NCBI GenBank assembly: GCA_963971425.1
Contig: OZ020518.1
Location: 31,006,770-31,070,769 of the forward strand
DNA: 64,000 nucleotides
Source: Bryoerythrophyllum caledonicum
Lineage: Eukaryota; Streptophyta; Bryopsida; Pottiales; Pottiaceae
Direction: 5' to 3'
The notes under the pieces are model-generated. The model was not told the DNA's origin and made no database searches. It saw only the letters and a list, made by a program, of their open reading frames with translations. The translations under genes were made by a program, and so were the position numbers. Positions 33,331-47,084 of the stretch are shown piece by piece. Every line of letters begins with the position of its first letter. Within the stretch, counting starts at the first letter, position 1.

Positions 33331-36300
33331 CTAGTCAGTTTCTAACTCACTTGTTCGGGGGGTTCCAAGGGTGGGGGGGCTCCACTGATCAGGCACCATG
33401 ACGAAGTAGGTCGACATGGCCTTGCGGAACCTCTTTTTGTACTGCAGCGGAGAGATCACCGTTGGAGCTGCGTTCTTTGGGCCTCCGAGTATGCCAGAAG
33501 CTTTGACCCAAGTCTCCAGGTGCTTGTCCCACGTATATTGACGTATGAAATCTATTATACCGAGGACTAGCTCCTGGCGCTCCTCGTCCACTCCAACAAG
33601 CAGAGAGTAGTCCATTACATGTACTCCCTGTGACACAGTTGAGTACCAGTATCAGATATCGAATTATAACACGCCCTAAATGTGTTGAGAATGGAAACTG
33701 CTCATATTGGCAGCCTGTTCCTACATCTATCATGAATTCCCATTCCCAACACGGATTGAGAATGAGAATTCACTACTAGATGTAGGAAATAGCAATTCCC
33801 ATCCTAGAAAACCACACATTTAATAAATGGCTTCAGAAGTCATAAATCACAGGTGTAAAAAAGATTTCCCACTGTTTAATTGAAAGACGATAGAAAGAGC
33901 TGAGTGAAGAAAAGGATATCTGCTAAGAATGTGATCATACTAGTTTCAGAGAATTTACTAACCGCAAGGAAGGCCGTGTCATTCCAAACAGCCCTCTCAA
34001 GCAACCGCTTCGCTTTGTTGCTGACAAAAATTGGAGCTGTTGGCATCATCTCTAGTAAGTTTTCGTCCAGCAGCACCTTGTTGTTTCCTGTGAGGTCAGA
34101 ATTATACCGCGACCGTACGGAGCCCTTCAGATCATAGAGGCGACTTACGTTGCGTGAATAGAGAAGGTTCTCCATCACAAGTAGATCGAGCTCTTTGTTT
34201 CCTTTAGCCTGCTTTACTGTCACCTGCCAACATCGTGCTTACAATAAGAGAAAAAAATCGACATGAATCAGAAATAATCAAGGTCGTTGAGGTGTGTAAC
34301 TCACCCTGTACACTCCAACAATCTTCGCAAGGCACGTCGGACTCCCAGAAGTGAGGGTTTCAGTAAGATAGTTGAAGTACTGTGGTGCGAAGTCGAGAAA
34401 GGAGATTTTCTCAGTACTCGTCACTTGTTTAACCACAAATCGGTCGTCCATGGTCTTCGCGAAAAACACATTGCTTTTTCCTCCGTGAGCTCCCCACTTC
34501 CTGCATCTGCTCATTGAGCGAATATAATCCAAATCTCCTCCACAGCACTTTTTCCGAAGAGCGTCAAACTGTTTCGCATAATAGCAAGTGACGCGGAACT
34601 CTATTTTGGCATTTTGACAGGGATCTGTGAAAGCCACCTTCACATCCCGCTTCTTGCTTGTCAGTACTTCTGTGGACGCCGTCCTCAGCATCACTTCTTT
34701 GTGAATCAAATCACTATCTACATCAAGACTGGCAGTAGAATCGTCCATCTGATGGATTGAATCCATCATACTTGGGAAGTCCGCATTCTCGTTCTCCTCA
34801 TTCTCTCGCACCTTCTCTTTAGGCCTCTCCCTGTCATTCTCTGCAACTGCTTCCCCAAGATCTGCCTGCAATGGAAAAAAAAACCCAATTATTTCAATAT
34901 AGCAAATTATAAAGATATGATCTTCATTTTAAAAACATGATGCTGTTACAATAATACCTACTACGGAACGAGCACAAGAGCAACTAGCACCTAATATTGC
35001 AGATAAATCGAGTGTTATCACATACCTGGTATTTTGGGTGAAGAAGTGCATATGCAATGATACTTGTAGGTTCGTCATCATAGACGCTGATTATAGTATC
35101 ATTGATGCCAGGAGGAAGAGTTAACCGAGGTGCACCGGGCGCAGAAAGATGTCCAGTAAGGGAAACAATCATAGGTGTCGTTGAGATTAACCTTGGCGGT
35201 GATCCTGCAATGCTACTCTGAGTAGATCCTGATCGACTATACATACTTTTACTATACAGATTTGACAATGTGCCTCCACTTGCATCGGATGGTTCCTTGT
35301 CCTTAACGCTTGATCTCAATGGGGATGTCGGACCAATTACTCGTAAGGTGGTATCACTTTTCTCAACCAGGTCCTTCATGTCCAAAGATATATCTCTACT
35401 ATCCACTCCTTGAGAGGATTCGATGGCAATGCTCTCCATATTTGCAGGAGCAGATATCACTTTGTGAAGACTTCCAACTTCGTGCACATTAGAGACATCA
35501 GTATTCTCTGCCCAGGCGACTTCAACATTTTCTGAGTCTGTAGCGGCGGGGCTAAAACCTTCTGGTAGTAGAGCACCTAAACCCACATCCTCTTCACGTG
35601 AACAGTTGAGACTTGGCATAACTGCACACAGGGGCCATAAAATCAGCCCTCACAGTAATGTGCTCAACCAAATCCCATCAATTTATATATATAAATAATC
35701 TGAGTTCAAATAAAACCACCTGAAATCCAGTGAATTGAAGTGTGAGAACGGGGGTAAAGAAAAAGCTCCTCGCAAGCATACCTTTGCTGCAACTCTCTTG
35801 AAGTGGTTCCTCGATTTCTACAGTTGATGTCAAGTCTTCAGAGGCACCAGCAAGTAGAAAGGAACTTGGCAGTCGTGTAGACAGTCCATGTGAGTTGACA
35901 AACTCTATTAAAGGACTATCTTCAGCCTCATCATCAAGCAACAACGGGTGAAGACCAGATACAGCAATCGCCGTCGCGTTCCTTGGTGAAAGAGTCTTCG
36001 TAACACCGTTTGGAACCGCCGAAGAAGCGAAATTCTCTACAACGCCCTCCCCAGCAATACCAGGTTCGATACTGTTCTCTAAAGTACCCTCCTTCTGAGC
36101 AGTCTGCTCAATCAAATTATCAACGTGATCTTGCTCTGTTCGAGGTCCCATCTCTGAATTTGAACTGAAAGCCAGTTCTTCCTTAGCGGCGACGCTAGTC
36201 TCTGCCTCCCTGGATCTTCCAAATGACGTGTTGCCAATTTTGAAAGTTAACAATGCTGAATCGAGAAAACCTGGATCAGAGCTTCTACTCTGCTGTCGTA

Positions 36301-39300
36301 AATGAAGGGAGCAAGAAAGATGATAGAGCCGTACGTCCCATGCAGTAGAAGTTTCTGCAAGGTGTCGTCTTATTTTGTTGAGAGCTAATATGTCAGCCAC
36401 CAGTTGTCCTGGTACTGGGTTCAAAGGTGCAGCCCTTTCTAGTTCCGCCTGCAAGACAGCATGAAAACGATCGTGAAATAATAGGAGCTCAGTAATATGA
36501 CCCACACGAGTCTAAATGTATAATATACGCGATAAAACGAAGATGATATACAAACTGAATGTTGGATGCCTTACCTCGACCTCAGCTTTCTCCTTCTGCA
36601 AGACACCTTCCAATTCCACAATCTGCCGCCTAGCATCAGAGAGTTTGGTGCTGGAATACAAGAACTTTGAACTTGCAATCTTTTCCCCAAGTACACCTAT
36701 TGCGTTGAAGATCTCCGCAAATACTAGATTTGATTTGTCCGCAACCTGTCATACGTTTGAAGTAAAGAAAGCAATACTTCCGTCGTAAGGATTTCAATCA
36801 ATTGCTAAAATGCGGAATTAGATAGGATCACAATTGGATAAAAGATTATTAGCGAAACAAACGACTTGAAAGACGAAGGATATGACATGGAATGTAGAAA
36901 ATTGCAGTCAAAATGATCTTCAGATGGAATATGTCAAATGCATTTATATACTGCCAGAATTTGGATACCTCGCTGGCTTCATTTAAAAGCCAACCCTGTT
37001 GCTTGGAATTATGGAACTCAAGCTGCGGAGGAGGGAGAGCAACAGAATGAAGGTTGATAGTCGCATACTTAAAGCAAGCCACAAAGTTGCCACATCTGAA
37101 CCCACCACAGACAAATAAGAGCATTAGACACTATACAACTAATAAAGAGCACCACCAAAGCATCATTACAAATCTCAAAGAACACAAATTCCATCACTCT
37201 CAACTTGCGGGACATATAATTAGTATATAAATTAGACATTGTACTACCTTATAACCTTCTGGCATTTTGGAGATAAAAACATAATCAGCATTAAAAGGAG
37301 ACAAGAAAATCAGAAAATAAAAACAGAGTACCGAACGCAGTATGGAAACTACAAAAAAATGCAAAATGCAAAATTCAGGACAAGATGCCAGAATACTGTA
37401 CCCATAAAATCTCAGACAGTCTCTGTGCAAAGAGTGACCACAAGCTGCAGCGCGACTAGCTGCAGCATGATTTGAGAAACTCAGTTCTAAGAACTTCCCA
37501 AATGAAAGGCCCCAAGCAGCATCAGACATTACTAGTCTCCTGGTTGCCGGAGGAACGCCATCTGTCCGGGGACAACGAAGACATCGATGCCACATCCATA
37601 TCTTCCCATCTTTCTCTCCTGGCAAAGGAGTAGCCCTTACTCGTTGTACTGAAATTGTCAAACTTCCCTGGTGATGTGTGTAGCAATGAACATGCGAATC
37701 CAGTGGCTCCTCACAAGAACCACAACTGCTGCTCTGTTAAGACCCACAAGATTCACACCTTAACATAAGTCGGAACCGCTTTGCAGGCGCAAAAGATGGT
37801 TAACGTGTAAACAACCTTGACTCAATAACATATCTAGCATCATCATCAGTATCACTAGGCAAGCTGTAGATAATGCAATACGAGAGAAAACAGTAAAACA
37901 ACAGGCACTGGCATTAAAAATAACTTATTACTATCAAGAAGAAACTAGAAGTGCCGGTCTTTCAATATGATAATGGGTAACTATGTAGTAAGTTTAGTCT
38001 TCCAATCAATGTGAGGCATAGGATCTCTGGAAACCACCTTACAAATTGAGCCTGTCACACAACCTCACATGATCCTCAATTCACTTCGAACAGTTTCAAA
38101 GCTGAAAGCATTTAAAAACCACAGGGCCATAAAATTTTCCAGAGGAAATTATGCGATAACTCACAACATTGAAAAGGGAGTCCTTCAAAAACATTCCGAG
38201 AGGCTTGTCAGAACTTCCGTAATACTTGATACGCTTGAGGTGAGGACGTTCACAAACACTTCCTTTCCGTAAACAGCGACTTGAAAGAGAAACCAAAATA
38301 CTTTGATGATCTGACATAGGTGGCTGCTTTAGTTGATGCACGTCTCCAGCGGAGGAAAGTTGGGGGTTAGATCCTTTTTCCTGTCCATGTAAAAGGAATT
38401 TTAGAGTACATCCTCGTGTGCCAACAGTGATAAGTTGCCCAAATTCTAATGCAATTTAGAATTAGTCATCAGAAAACATTCAATTTGAAAAATGACTGCA
38501 GTCATGATACCATATCCAGAAAAGATGCCAGAATAAGTCCGAAAAAATATCATGTTCGGTTCAGCAATGCAAGAGGGTATACGAAGGCCAAAATAATGGT
38601 CAACAATAGCGAAATGAATGTATGAATGCATCGATACACAACAAAAATTGAACACCGATGACCGAAACATATCAAAAAGCATGCAACAAGTGGACGTACC
38701 CATGATGTATGATCACCGTTGTGCATCACATTCTTAGATCCCTGATGAGGACCCAGATCAACACTACCTACAGGGGTAAGACCACTTGATGCTGCCTGAG
38801 CAAAAGAGAAACTTTCCGTTCGAGACTTCTGCTCTATACCGCTCGTGCCATAGTAAGAGAATACATCCGAGACGGCCCCTTTGGAACCTTGAGTTGACAG
38901 CGATGATTGTATTCTGCTGCCATGCTGCTGCGATGAGTCAAATGCCTAACAAGTGGAAGAGAGTTAGCATACCCTCTTTTATCATGTGCCATAAAATAGG
39001 AAACTATTCAAAACAAAATGATCTCCCGAAAGGGAAACTGTGCTAGCCAAAGTGCACCATTCAGATCTGTATATCCAAAGTTCACAAAGTAAATCAGTCA
39101 CAAGTCTCACTAGCATTGAGCAACACATCTCATAAAATCGAAGTGATCATGTCCAACTGCGACAATATGCTTACCAGCGGGTGTTCAGATGATGGTTGAT
39201 TTGTAAAGCCAGACACGGAGGAAGCTGCCCTGTCCGCAGCCCGCTGCATGCCAGGAGTTGTGCCCATTGGCGATGAACTTGAAAGTTCAGGCAGAGTAGC

Positions 39301-42300
39301 ACCTTCGTCTGCCAAGAAGGAGGTCTCCAAAGCTAGATGATATGCAGCAAAAACCGCAAACTGGACAACCTTCTTCACACTTTTCAATTCTTCTGTGGAT
39401 GCTCCTCGAAGCAGGACAGTGCAACCCAAAGGTCTTGGACAGCCTTCAAAAAACATCAAATACTTTGGACCTGGTCTACCTCCCTGACTCTTAAAATCAT
39501 GCTCCTCTACAAACTTTTCAATGTGAAAAAGTTCACATTGACCAGCCGTTGGAGCCATGAGGTATTCTGGAGAAGCAACGATCTGCCAGATTCGAGGATT
39601 CAGAAAACGCCTCAAATTTTATACTCTCCTAACACGTAACCACAGCTTAGCAAAAATCCAATTGCTACCTACTATCTGCTATACATTCTTTGTTTTAGAG
39701 TAATGCATCATAAAATATTAAGAATTTCCACGCAATAGATGAGGCTAGCCAGCTGTCTAAAACTTGTCAGCTCAAAGCAAGATGCAAACACAAAGCTGAC
39801 CTGAGCACCAGTACAACGGGCAATGCGCTCCAAAAGTGGCCTCTTGACATTCAAAACCACTGAAATTTCCTTCTCCAGCAACTTATCCTGTGCATATCTT
39901 GACACTGTTTTCTCCACTAAGAGGACATGAGGGTGGTGAGCTTCAATACGAGCAACTGTCATGCTGAGATGATCCCTCTCCTGCACACAGACAGTGTACA
40001 AAATAACTAAAAGGCCACAGTTGTAATTCTATTCATAGTTTACTTAAAGATTTCCCGGATGATACATCAAAAAAATTGGAGAGGAACATGGCTTGAAAGT
40101 CAATCTCGATCACTTCAACTGTCATACCTGTTGTAATAAAGTGTCTAGAGACGAAAGCTGATTGGAAACACGGTGGTACTCCAATGCTCCACCCAATAAG
40201 AGAAGTCGAGGATTCTTGAAACGAGAAGCCATGCGTCGATTTTGTACGTTCTTATGACATACAATACCCTTCACCACCACGCTGCTCAACACAAAACATA
40301 ACGCAAAGGTCACTCTGAGGACCATGTCTTTCGGATTATGCTTGTTGATGAGTGTTACATGTTTCCATTCGACTATTCAGAAATATTGATTCGTATTCAT
40401 TATCATATTTCCTGATTACACCATGAAGTAATCTCCGTGGTTTTGACCACGTGCAAAACGCAAGGAAGAAAATTTTACCTGTCTTTACGCCGCCCAGATG
40501 CTATACATTTAACTTTAACATAGCCACCTGGATCCATTCCACCTCCTTTACTTGTATCCGGTTTGACAAGACTGGCAGCTTGCAATGATAATGTACTCAC
40601 AATGTCCAACCAGCTGCTTGCGTCACCTTCTTCTCCAAACTGTTACAGCAAAAACTATAGCCTTTGAAAACCAAGATTATCTTTCTAAGTCCTAAATTTT
40701 AAGCAACTCTATCTACATAATACATGTAGTTGATCACAATTTCGTAGTTAACTACATCCTTCTCTAATCATTTTCAAGAGAAGATTAATAGCAGTAGTCC
40801 TGGTATTCCGTGCGAATGAAAGTCAGAAAAGGATTAGACATTGCTGCCTTTTGAAATATACTTACCCGAACATCTTCCGTAATAAGAAGCTGGGCGACAA
40901 GAGCTCTAAAATGACTATCAACTATGGCCCGCATTGCTGCCTTGCTTCTGTTCTCGCTGCTGCTGACACTCCCCGGCATACGGGGCACCCATTCAACATC
41001 CTCATCATCTTCATCGACCTGCACTTGCCAACATCATAGACAACTTCAGTCAGAAGCCCATCTCAGAAGACTAATCAGCATCCACGCACGTCTAAATTCG
41101 GTAATTCAGCTAAATGCATCCCTTCCCTCACTGACCTAAAATACCCAGCCATACGACTTCTAATCACAAGAACAGCTTACCAAGCTCATTTCAGATTCAT
41201 CATCCTCATCTTCAGGAGGCGGTGGGACCCAGATAACTCCATTACTCTCATAGTCAACACTTGGATGGTCAATCTCATATGCAGCAGGTGGCTGAGGAGC
41301 CTCTTCCTCGTACATAGGAGGTTCATTGAGAATGCTCTCATCAAGGCTCTCAATATCATCGCACGATTGAGTACTTCTCCACATTACAGAAGACTCTCCA
41401 TCACCATCCCTGTTCAAGGTACTTGGTAAGGTTGAGCAATTTTCACATGTGAAACCAACAAACTAAAACTCAAATGTAACTAACGATTGTATGTCCTATC
41501 TCAATAACCTGGATGACAACGGTTACTAGATTCATGCCCATTGCAACATTTCAAAAAACCATGTTGAGAAACGAGGAAACGTGAAACATAACAAACTCCA
41601 AACAAAACCCCATACTAAATTTCCAGCTTCACGATATCTAGCTCCTGCCTCAAGTGCAGATCATAGATACACGAGACCAAACTTTCTCACCTGCTGTCAC
41701 TAACTTTATCGACCAACACAGGAACTCCTCCAACATTCTGAGAATCCTCAACGGGGCTACGTGATTTTCCTCGATTGTCATTAGCATATTCGAGATCCAC
41801 AACGCTGTCATCCTCATCGTCAAGGTCCTCATGACTTCTATCAGCCTTCTGGCCTCGACTTTCCTCATCATCACTTCTGCGCAACTCAGGGACATGTACA
41901 AATGACAGCAATGAGCACTTAAGCCCTTAAAAATGAAATTTCCAGGAGCTAGGTCACAGTCAGAGTATTTACAGCACTGCTCCTGTGTTAATTAGCCCCA
42001 AGACACTTCTCCCAGACCTGCTACAAAAATCTATTCAAGCTCTAAAACATGCATATCGATAAACAGCAGTCCATCATGTAACAAAGGCTAATATAATACC
42101 GTAAAGATCAAAACAACAATGAAGATTCAGCCTCTAGTAACAAAAATGAAAATGAACAAGTAAGATAATCAGCTGACCTGCAGTTGAACTCGTAGAGACT
42201 CGGGTCCCTTGATTGCATATGTAGACAAACACTGTTGTTAGGTTGAGTGTCCACACATGATGCACAAACAGGATTTCCACCCACAGAGGCCTCCAAATCT

Positions 42301-42824
42301 ACGGCAGGGCCATCGGATGACGCAGTCAGAGGCCGGGTCGTGGATAACGACTCGGAATAGGCGATATCAATATTGCCTGTGAGAATCCTGGTAGCAGAGC
42401 CTGAGGCATGATTAAAACTGTGGCCTGGCTCAGATGGACTCAAAGTCTGACTCGGTGGAGAATCTGCAGGCAGAATCCCACGATCGGCATAGTCCTGCTC
42501 AACACGAAGCTTGAAGCAAAAGTTGCAAACTCGGACTCGCTCGTTCTCGTCATGACCACTGCGAGGACTGCCATGACTCAGAGAGGCAGGAATAGTGTTG
42601 AGCGTACACCTCCCACAAAAGACGCGGCCGCATATCCGACAGTGATGACGCCTGTTGAAGATTGTAAACTGAGAGTCGCATTCGTAGCACATGCGACAGC
42701 TCCGATCGGGCATCCAAAAATCTCGAGACATGACTGCGGCCTCATCCTCCCTGTTGCCAAAGAGAGGAATCCAGGCACTCACCCGTTCCACAATATCGCT
42801 CAATGCATTGGCTGCTTCTTCCAT
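33331..42824 (-). CDS. FAB1: 1-phosphatidylinositol-3-phosphate 5-kinase, FAB1/PIKfyve type (18 coding exons)
   Basis: Makes PtdIns(3,5)P2 from PtdIns3P on endosomes and vacuole membranes. Coding exons read by eye, all GT-AG: 42178-42824, 41691-41876, 41181-41409, 40866-41018, 40479-40639, 40128-40281, 39801-39980, 39175-39582, 38700-38945, 38165-38380, 37402-37733, 36969-37095, 36575-36745, 35782-36448, 35026-35621, 34305-34865, 33963-34223, 33331-33627. They join in frame to 1863 residues, close to the roughly 1750-1800 of flowering-plant FAB1A/B. N-terminal FYVE finger: WMPD 37-40, NRRHHCRICG 57-66, Cys pairs 43/46, 62/65, 70/73 and 100/103. CCT chaperonin-like domain, about 410-670 (TSKGGGMDPGGYVKVKC, AAYHLALETSFLADEG). 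Cys-rich conserved region in exon 11 (IWMWHRCLRCP). C-terminal lipid kinase, about 1560-1840, with YDLKGSVRSR (Asp1709) and LGIIDFIRQYTWDKH (Asp1791). No lesion is seen. The low-complexity acidic linkers in exons 2-3 and 14-15 fit the family. Confidence 0.97.
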
Positions 42825-42831
42825 CAGCCAT
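42742..42831 (-). other. Upstream ORF overlapping the FAB1 start
   Basis: An ATG at 42831 lies 7 bases upstream of the FAB1 ATG in another frame. It opens a 29-codon ORF that overlaps the FAB1 N-terminal coding sequence and ends at 42742. If transcription starts upstream of it, scanning ribosomes would meet it first. A 5' UTR intron or a different start could remove it. There is no in-frame upstream ATG for FAB1 before the stop at 42863-42861. Confidence 0.5.
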
Positions 42832-44040
42832 GCCAGCAGACCCGCATTCTTGGATTTCTCTTACGCACAAACATAATCCATATACCCTAAAAACCTGAAT
42901 AAATCTGTGAATTTGCAGGCAATGTACTAAAATCCCTTTACCACCGCGGATATCCTCTGCCGTGCGTCTCCAGTTGCTCTTACAAAATGCGGCACTTGGC
43001 CAGATTTAGGCCAAAAGCGCCATCGCCGATCCAAAGTAACTTCGATTAAGACTCTTCACCAAACACTACATCTTCTGTATGCGCAGAGCACCACTCTCCA
43101 CCTCGTTAAACCCTGTCCAAATTGCAAACCAATGAAAAATCGTTCACCAGCACTGCTCTTGTAAATAGCACAGCTACTTCCGAAAGCTGTCCCGCATTTT
43201 AGAAAATGCACCACCGCTCCAAAGTCTAGGTCAATACAAATACCTCCACACGATCCTCAGAAAATGCTAGCGCAAAGTCGTCGATCACAAAAAGCACGAT
43301 GAAACCTCTGCCAAAAGACACACCAATCACGTAAGAACACCGAATCCATCTCACCTTACCAATACCTCGGAATGCGAAGCCATCACCGTGAACTTAAAAC
43401 CTACTCGTGCAGAGAAACCTTCCCGTACCATAAAATCTACCTCCAATTCCAACAAAACGAACTGCGCTCTCTCAGAAATTCCAAAACCTCGCAATGAGGA
43501 AGAAAGATCCTCCTCCAAACTAAAAATCCGACCTCTTCACGACGTGAATCGCGAAGCTTACCGCGACGAAAATCCGAAACCTCACGCATCACAGCTAGCG
43601 CCGCAATCCGGATATTCCGCGAAACCTGCGCCGCCGATCAGTCGCCATCACTCCTCCAAAACTCTGTCGCCAGAGGAAGGAAACAGAGCTGACAGTGTAC
43701 GAAACAAAACACTACGAGGCAGACCTCGTTGGACGCGGAATTGAGCAGGGATACAAGTGCGAGAGGGAAAACTGAAGAAAGAAGGAGAGCTCGGGCGCTG
43801 GAACCCGAGCAAGTGCCGGGACGGAGGAAAACCTGCAAACGCTGGCAGCTATGGGAATTTGGCGATGGCAGTCTGGCCACTCCACCTGAGAAGGGAAGAC
43901 ACAGTTCCCCAGCGTCCCCAGAAGGTTCTCAGTGTTCCCAGACCAGTCCTCCACGCACTCCCTCCGTTCCCAAACGAGCTCTGTGCACGATCCCTCGTTC
44001 CCAAACGAGTTCCCCACTTCGATGCGATGGTGTAGTGTAA
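42832..44040 (-). promoter_or_regulatory. FAB1 5' UTR and promoter region
   Basis: The roughly 1.2 kb upstream of FAB1 has no transposon that I recognise. It contains open frames of up to 118 codons on the opposite strand (43388-43744), but they have a low-complexity, basic composition without any domain. Towards 43880-44030 there are several GTTCCCA/TGGGAAC words. A 5' UTR intron is possible but not demonstrable. Confidence 0.4.
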
Positions 44041-45364
44041 TCTAGGGTCTCAAATGCATTTTTTCTTCGTGCATCCATTTCCGGTACGGACAGTGTTGGA
44101 TTTTGGATAGGAGTGACGATTTTGGTTCTTTGGTTCTCCTTGCTTTTAAATGGTAACTTTAGTTATGTTTCTTGCTGGAACATAACATTCTAAAATCAAT
44201 GTTAAGCCAATGTCTTGAGTTTGTGAAATCATCTCCTTCTCTATTATTATGCCTTAGTTGAGACACATGTTATTAATGGCACATGAGGTGGTCACTTTGA
44301 ATAATTTGCCAATTGGTGGACCAATACTTCAGCTTTGTCTGATCCATAACCTGACTTAAGTTCCTTAGATCCTTGTGCTTCCAATGAAAACATGAGCCGG
44401 AGTCTGACGGGCAAACTACAGTGATATTTGTAGTGACCAATCACGATGAAATATATCGGATACCTAAATGATGTAATGGCCAGTCGCCGTGAAATGTACC
44501 CACTTGTAGCAACTCCTCGGCCACGTCGTAAGTGTCCTCCTTAAAGGGATAATTCTCATTACCCTCTTCAAGACATTCTAACTCGTTCAAGAATCAGTTT
44601 CAGAAACAGGAAATTGCCCTAGTTATTTAATTTTACTTGAGTTTACTATTTCTCAGGCGTTTGGTGGTGATGGTTGAACAAATTCCATTGCAGACAGGAG
44701 GTCCAAATACCATCTAAGTTATGTCACGGCTCTTTGAGATGCCAGGATAAAGGTGGCGGGTTTAAGGGATTCGTTTGTTACTTTTGATTGGTTTGGAGCG
44801 GGTATAGACGGTTCTCTGATGAACCGACTCCATCGTCTTGGGAAATGGGCGTCCACGCTGGATGCGTTCTGTTCCCTGGAGTTCCCATGGGCTTCTTGTC
44901 GTTCTCGGGAGTTCCCTGTAGTTCCCTGGACCATCCCACGCGAATTGCACCGGTGGGCTCTTTTTCTGAGCTTAGCTGGAAGATGTAACTAACAATGCAC
45001 GCTTGCAAGGAATCAACTGAGTTGGTGTGTTTCTTTTTTTTTTGGCTCAAGAGAACCAGAGTATACAATTGCAGGAAAGCGAGCACACAACACAACCAGG
45101 CCAAATGCGGCCCAAGAAACACCTCCGAAAACTCTTTTTATTCAAATTGAATATGATGATTTATATATTAGAGGATTTTAGAGATGCCGCTTTATGTTGG
45201 ATGGATCATGGCAGATTACCCGTATTCTCAGGACAGACTGGTTTGGAATGTTGCCCTTGGAGTGACAAACAGTGTATCTGGATGGAGACTAGACTTTTGA
45301 CCTTACACATATGGCAGGATGTGTTGCATCATTTTGTTGGGAAAGAAAAAACCATTTTGTGCTA
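44041..45364. other. Intergenic, no gene recognised
   Basis: 44380-44560 contains words of the TTAA MITE family (GTGAAATGTACCC). 44850-44940 repeats the GTTCCC words seen upstream of FAB1. No coding signal was recognised. Confidence 0.4.
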
Positions 45365-45366
45365 TA

Positions 45367-46025
45367 CAGTACCCGCCAACAAAGGTTGTCGTTTTTTAAT
45401 TTTCAAACCAATTTCACAGTCGTTTTTGACAAGAAAAACAGCCATTACATACACTTCAAGTTCCATGGCTTTGTAACTCCACACACCTTCTCTAACATAT
45501 TGAGAAGCCTTGGTAGAAAAATCAAGATTGTAGAAGTACTATTCTGTACATACTAGGGTTTTAAGTTGGAGGTATGCTACCATCAAGTCGACCCTCCTTT
45601 TAAAGGAAGTAGAGCTTGGATTTCATCAGGAAGCATGTCTACCAAGCTCTGCAACCATTCTGGGTCAAGGCCTTCCCAAACCGCTTGCAATTGTGCCCAC
45701 ATCTCGTTGTCATTATGAGCTTTATGCCACTTTGACAAGTCTATTTTCATCTTGGCCCAAACATTCTCAAGAGGGTTCAAATCCGGGTTGTTAGCTGGCC
45801 ATTCAAGCTTTTCAATTAGATGCAACTCCCTCCAGAGCTTCGGTGCCTTAGATCAATGGACTGGGTACCATCTTCTATCAAGATAGGGTTTTTGATGGTT
45901 GGTGAAATGTAGATTAACTCACCATCATACACATGGTCCACGGAGTCAAGTAGATACGCGGGCGCCCGGGTACCAGCCAGCTTCACAACCGGCGCTCTCC
46001 CAGCCCAGCGTAGTCGGGCTCTCAC
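45367..46025 (-). mobile_element. Tc1-like element, transposase C-terminal half (minus strand), right part missing
   Basis: The left terminus CAGTACCCGCCAACAAAG at 45367 is preceded by TA. Minus-strand coding runs from about 46025 to 45583 with one frameshift near 45850: LLDSVDHVYDGELIYISPTI, NPILIEDG (second catalytic Asp), KAPKLWRELHLIEKLEW, NNPDLNPLENVW (Glu). There are 34 residues between Asp and Glu, so DD34E. The N-terminal half and right terminus are absent: the sequence changes near 46025. This family differs from the element at 21546. Confidence 0.75.
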
Positions 46026-46029
46026 AAGT

Positions 46030-47084
46030 TGGCGCCCCTTATAGCATCAAAGCTCATCGTCTCCTCATAACGTCGAGCTCTTCCGAGCTCTTCCGAGCTC
46101 TCTCTCTCTCTCAAACGATACGGACTCTCTCAAGCTTCAGTTCTCTTTTAAGGAGTTGGGTTGTTTCAAGGAGTTGGGATTCCAAGGAAGAGGTGAAGAA
46201 GAAGAAGAAGAAGGTTGGAGGAGGTGTTGAAGGAAGTGTGAAGGAAGGGCGCGGAAGCTATGGTTTTGAAAGAGAGTGGTGGCACCTAGGGTTTAAATCT
46301 TTAAACCTAGGATTTAGAAGAAGATTGTGGTGGAGGAGGCTTTTGACACAGCGGAGGCGGAGATTCCTAGGCGTGGAGGCAGTGCAAGGAGATTCACGGC
46401 CACGGCGAGAAGAGTCACAGACTAAACCTAGATTTCAAGGAGGTTGCGGGTGCAACAAGGAGGTTGCGGGTGCAACAAGGAGGTGGCAAGAAGATGTGAA
46501 AAAGGTGATTCTTGCCAATTGATGGATTTTTCTTGTTTGTACAACTTTCTTGTTTCCTAGATCTCTTCTCACTTTTATTTTCCTTGAGTGAACTCCAATT
46601 ATCTTCTTTCCGGTCTAGAAAAAAGTCTCCCGGTAGACTCTACCTAGACCTTATATGTCCTAGATCTTGATTTCTTGTACTTGTGCGTCTACCTTCTTGT
46701 CCCATTATTTGTTTTCCATCGCCCCGCCTCGTGGCAAAGTCTTGTTTTATGTTTCTCTATTCTCTCCTCTTCTTTAGGTCTTGCCTAAATTTTCTATCTT
46801 ATTCTCGCTCTCCTTGGTCAACCAAGAAACCCCCTTTCAAAATTCTTGTTCTCCAAAATCATCTTTTTTTGTTTAAAATCGTCAGTTGTGATGTTGTTTT
46901 GTTAGTTGTGTTCCTAGTTACGTAAGATACCTACATCCACGATAGTCTAATAAAGCGCTCCAGAGAAAGTACACCGGTTGTCCGGAATGATTATGTTTTC
47001 CGGGCCAGACCGGAGTTTATGATAGTTCATAGAGAGATTTGTGGAGGTATAGGCATATCACAGAGCTAGTCCATCCCGGACAAC
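46030..47084 (+). other. 5' non-coding region, probably of unclassified element copy A
   Basis: GC-balanced then AT-rich sequence with a GAGCTCTTCC tandem word and a CT run near 46078-46110. It includes a 207-codon low-complexity open frame (45899-46522) with no recognisable domain. CCGG-containing words such as TTTCCGGGCC near 46995, typical of the element, appear towards 47000. The left end of copy A cannot be placed. Confidence 0.35.

Noticed and set aside
43388-44040. Open frames of 92-118 codons upstream of FAB1
   Set aside because: They overlap each other in several frames, are basic and low-complexity, and lie where the FAB1 promoter and 5' UTR are expected.
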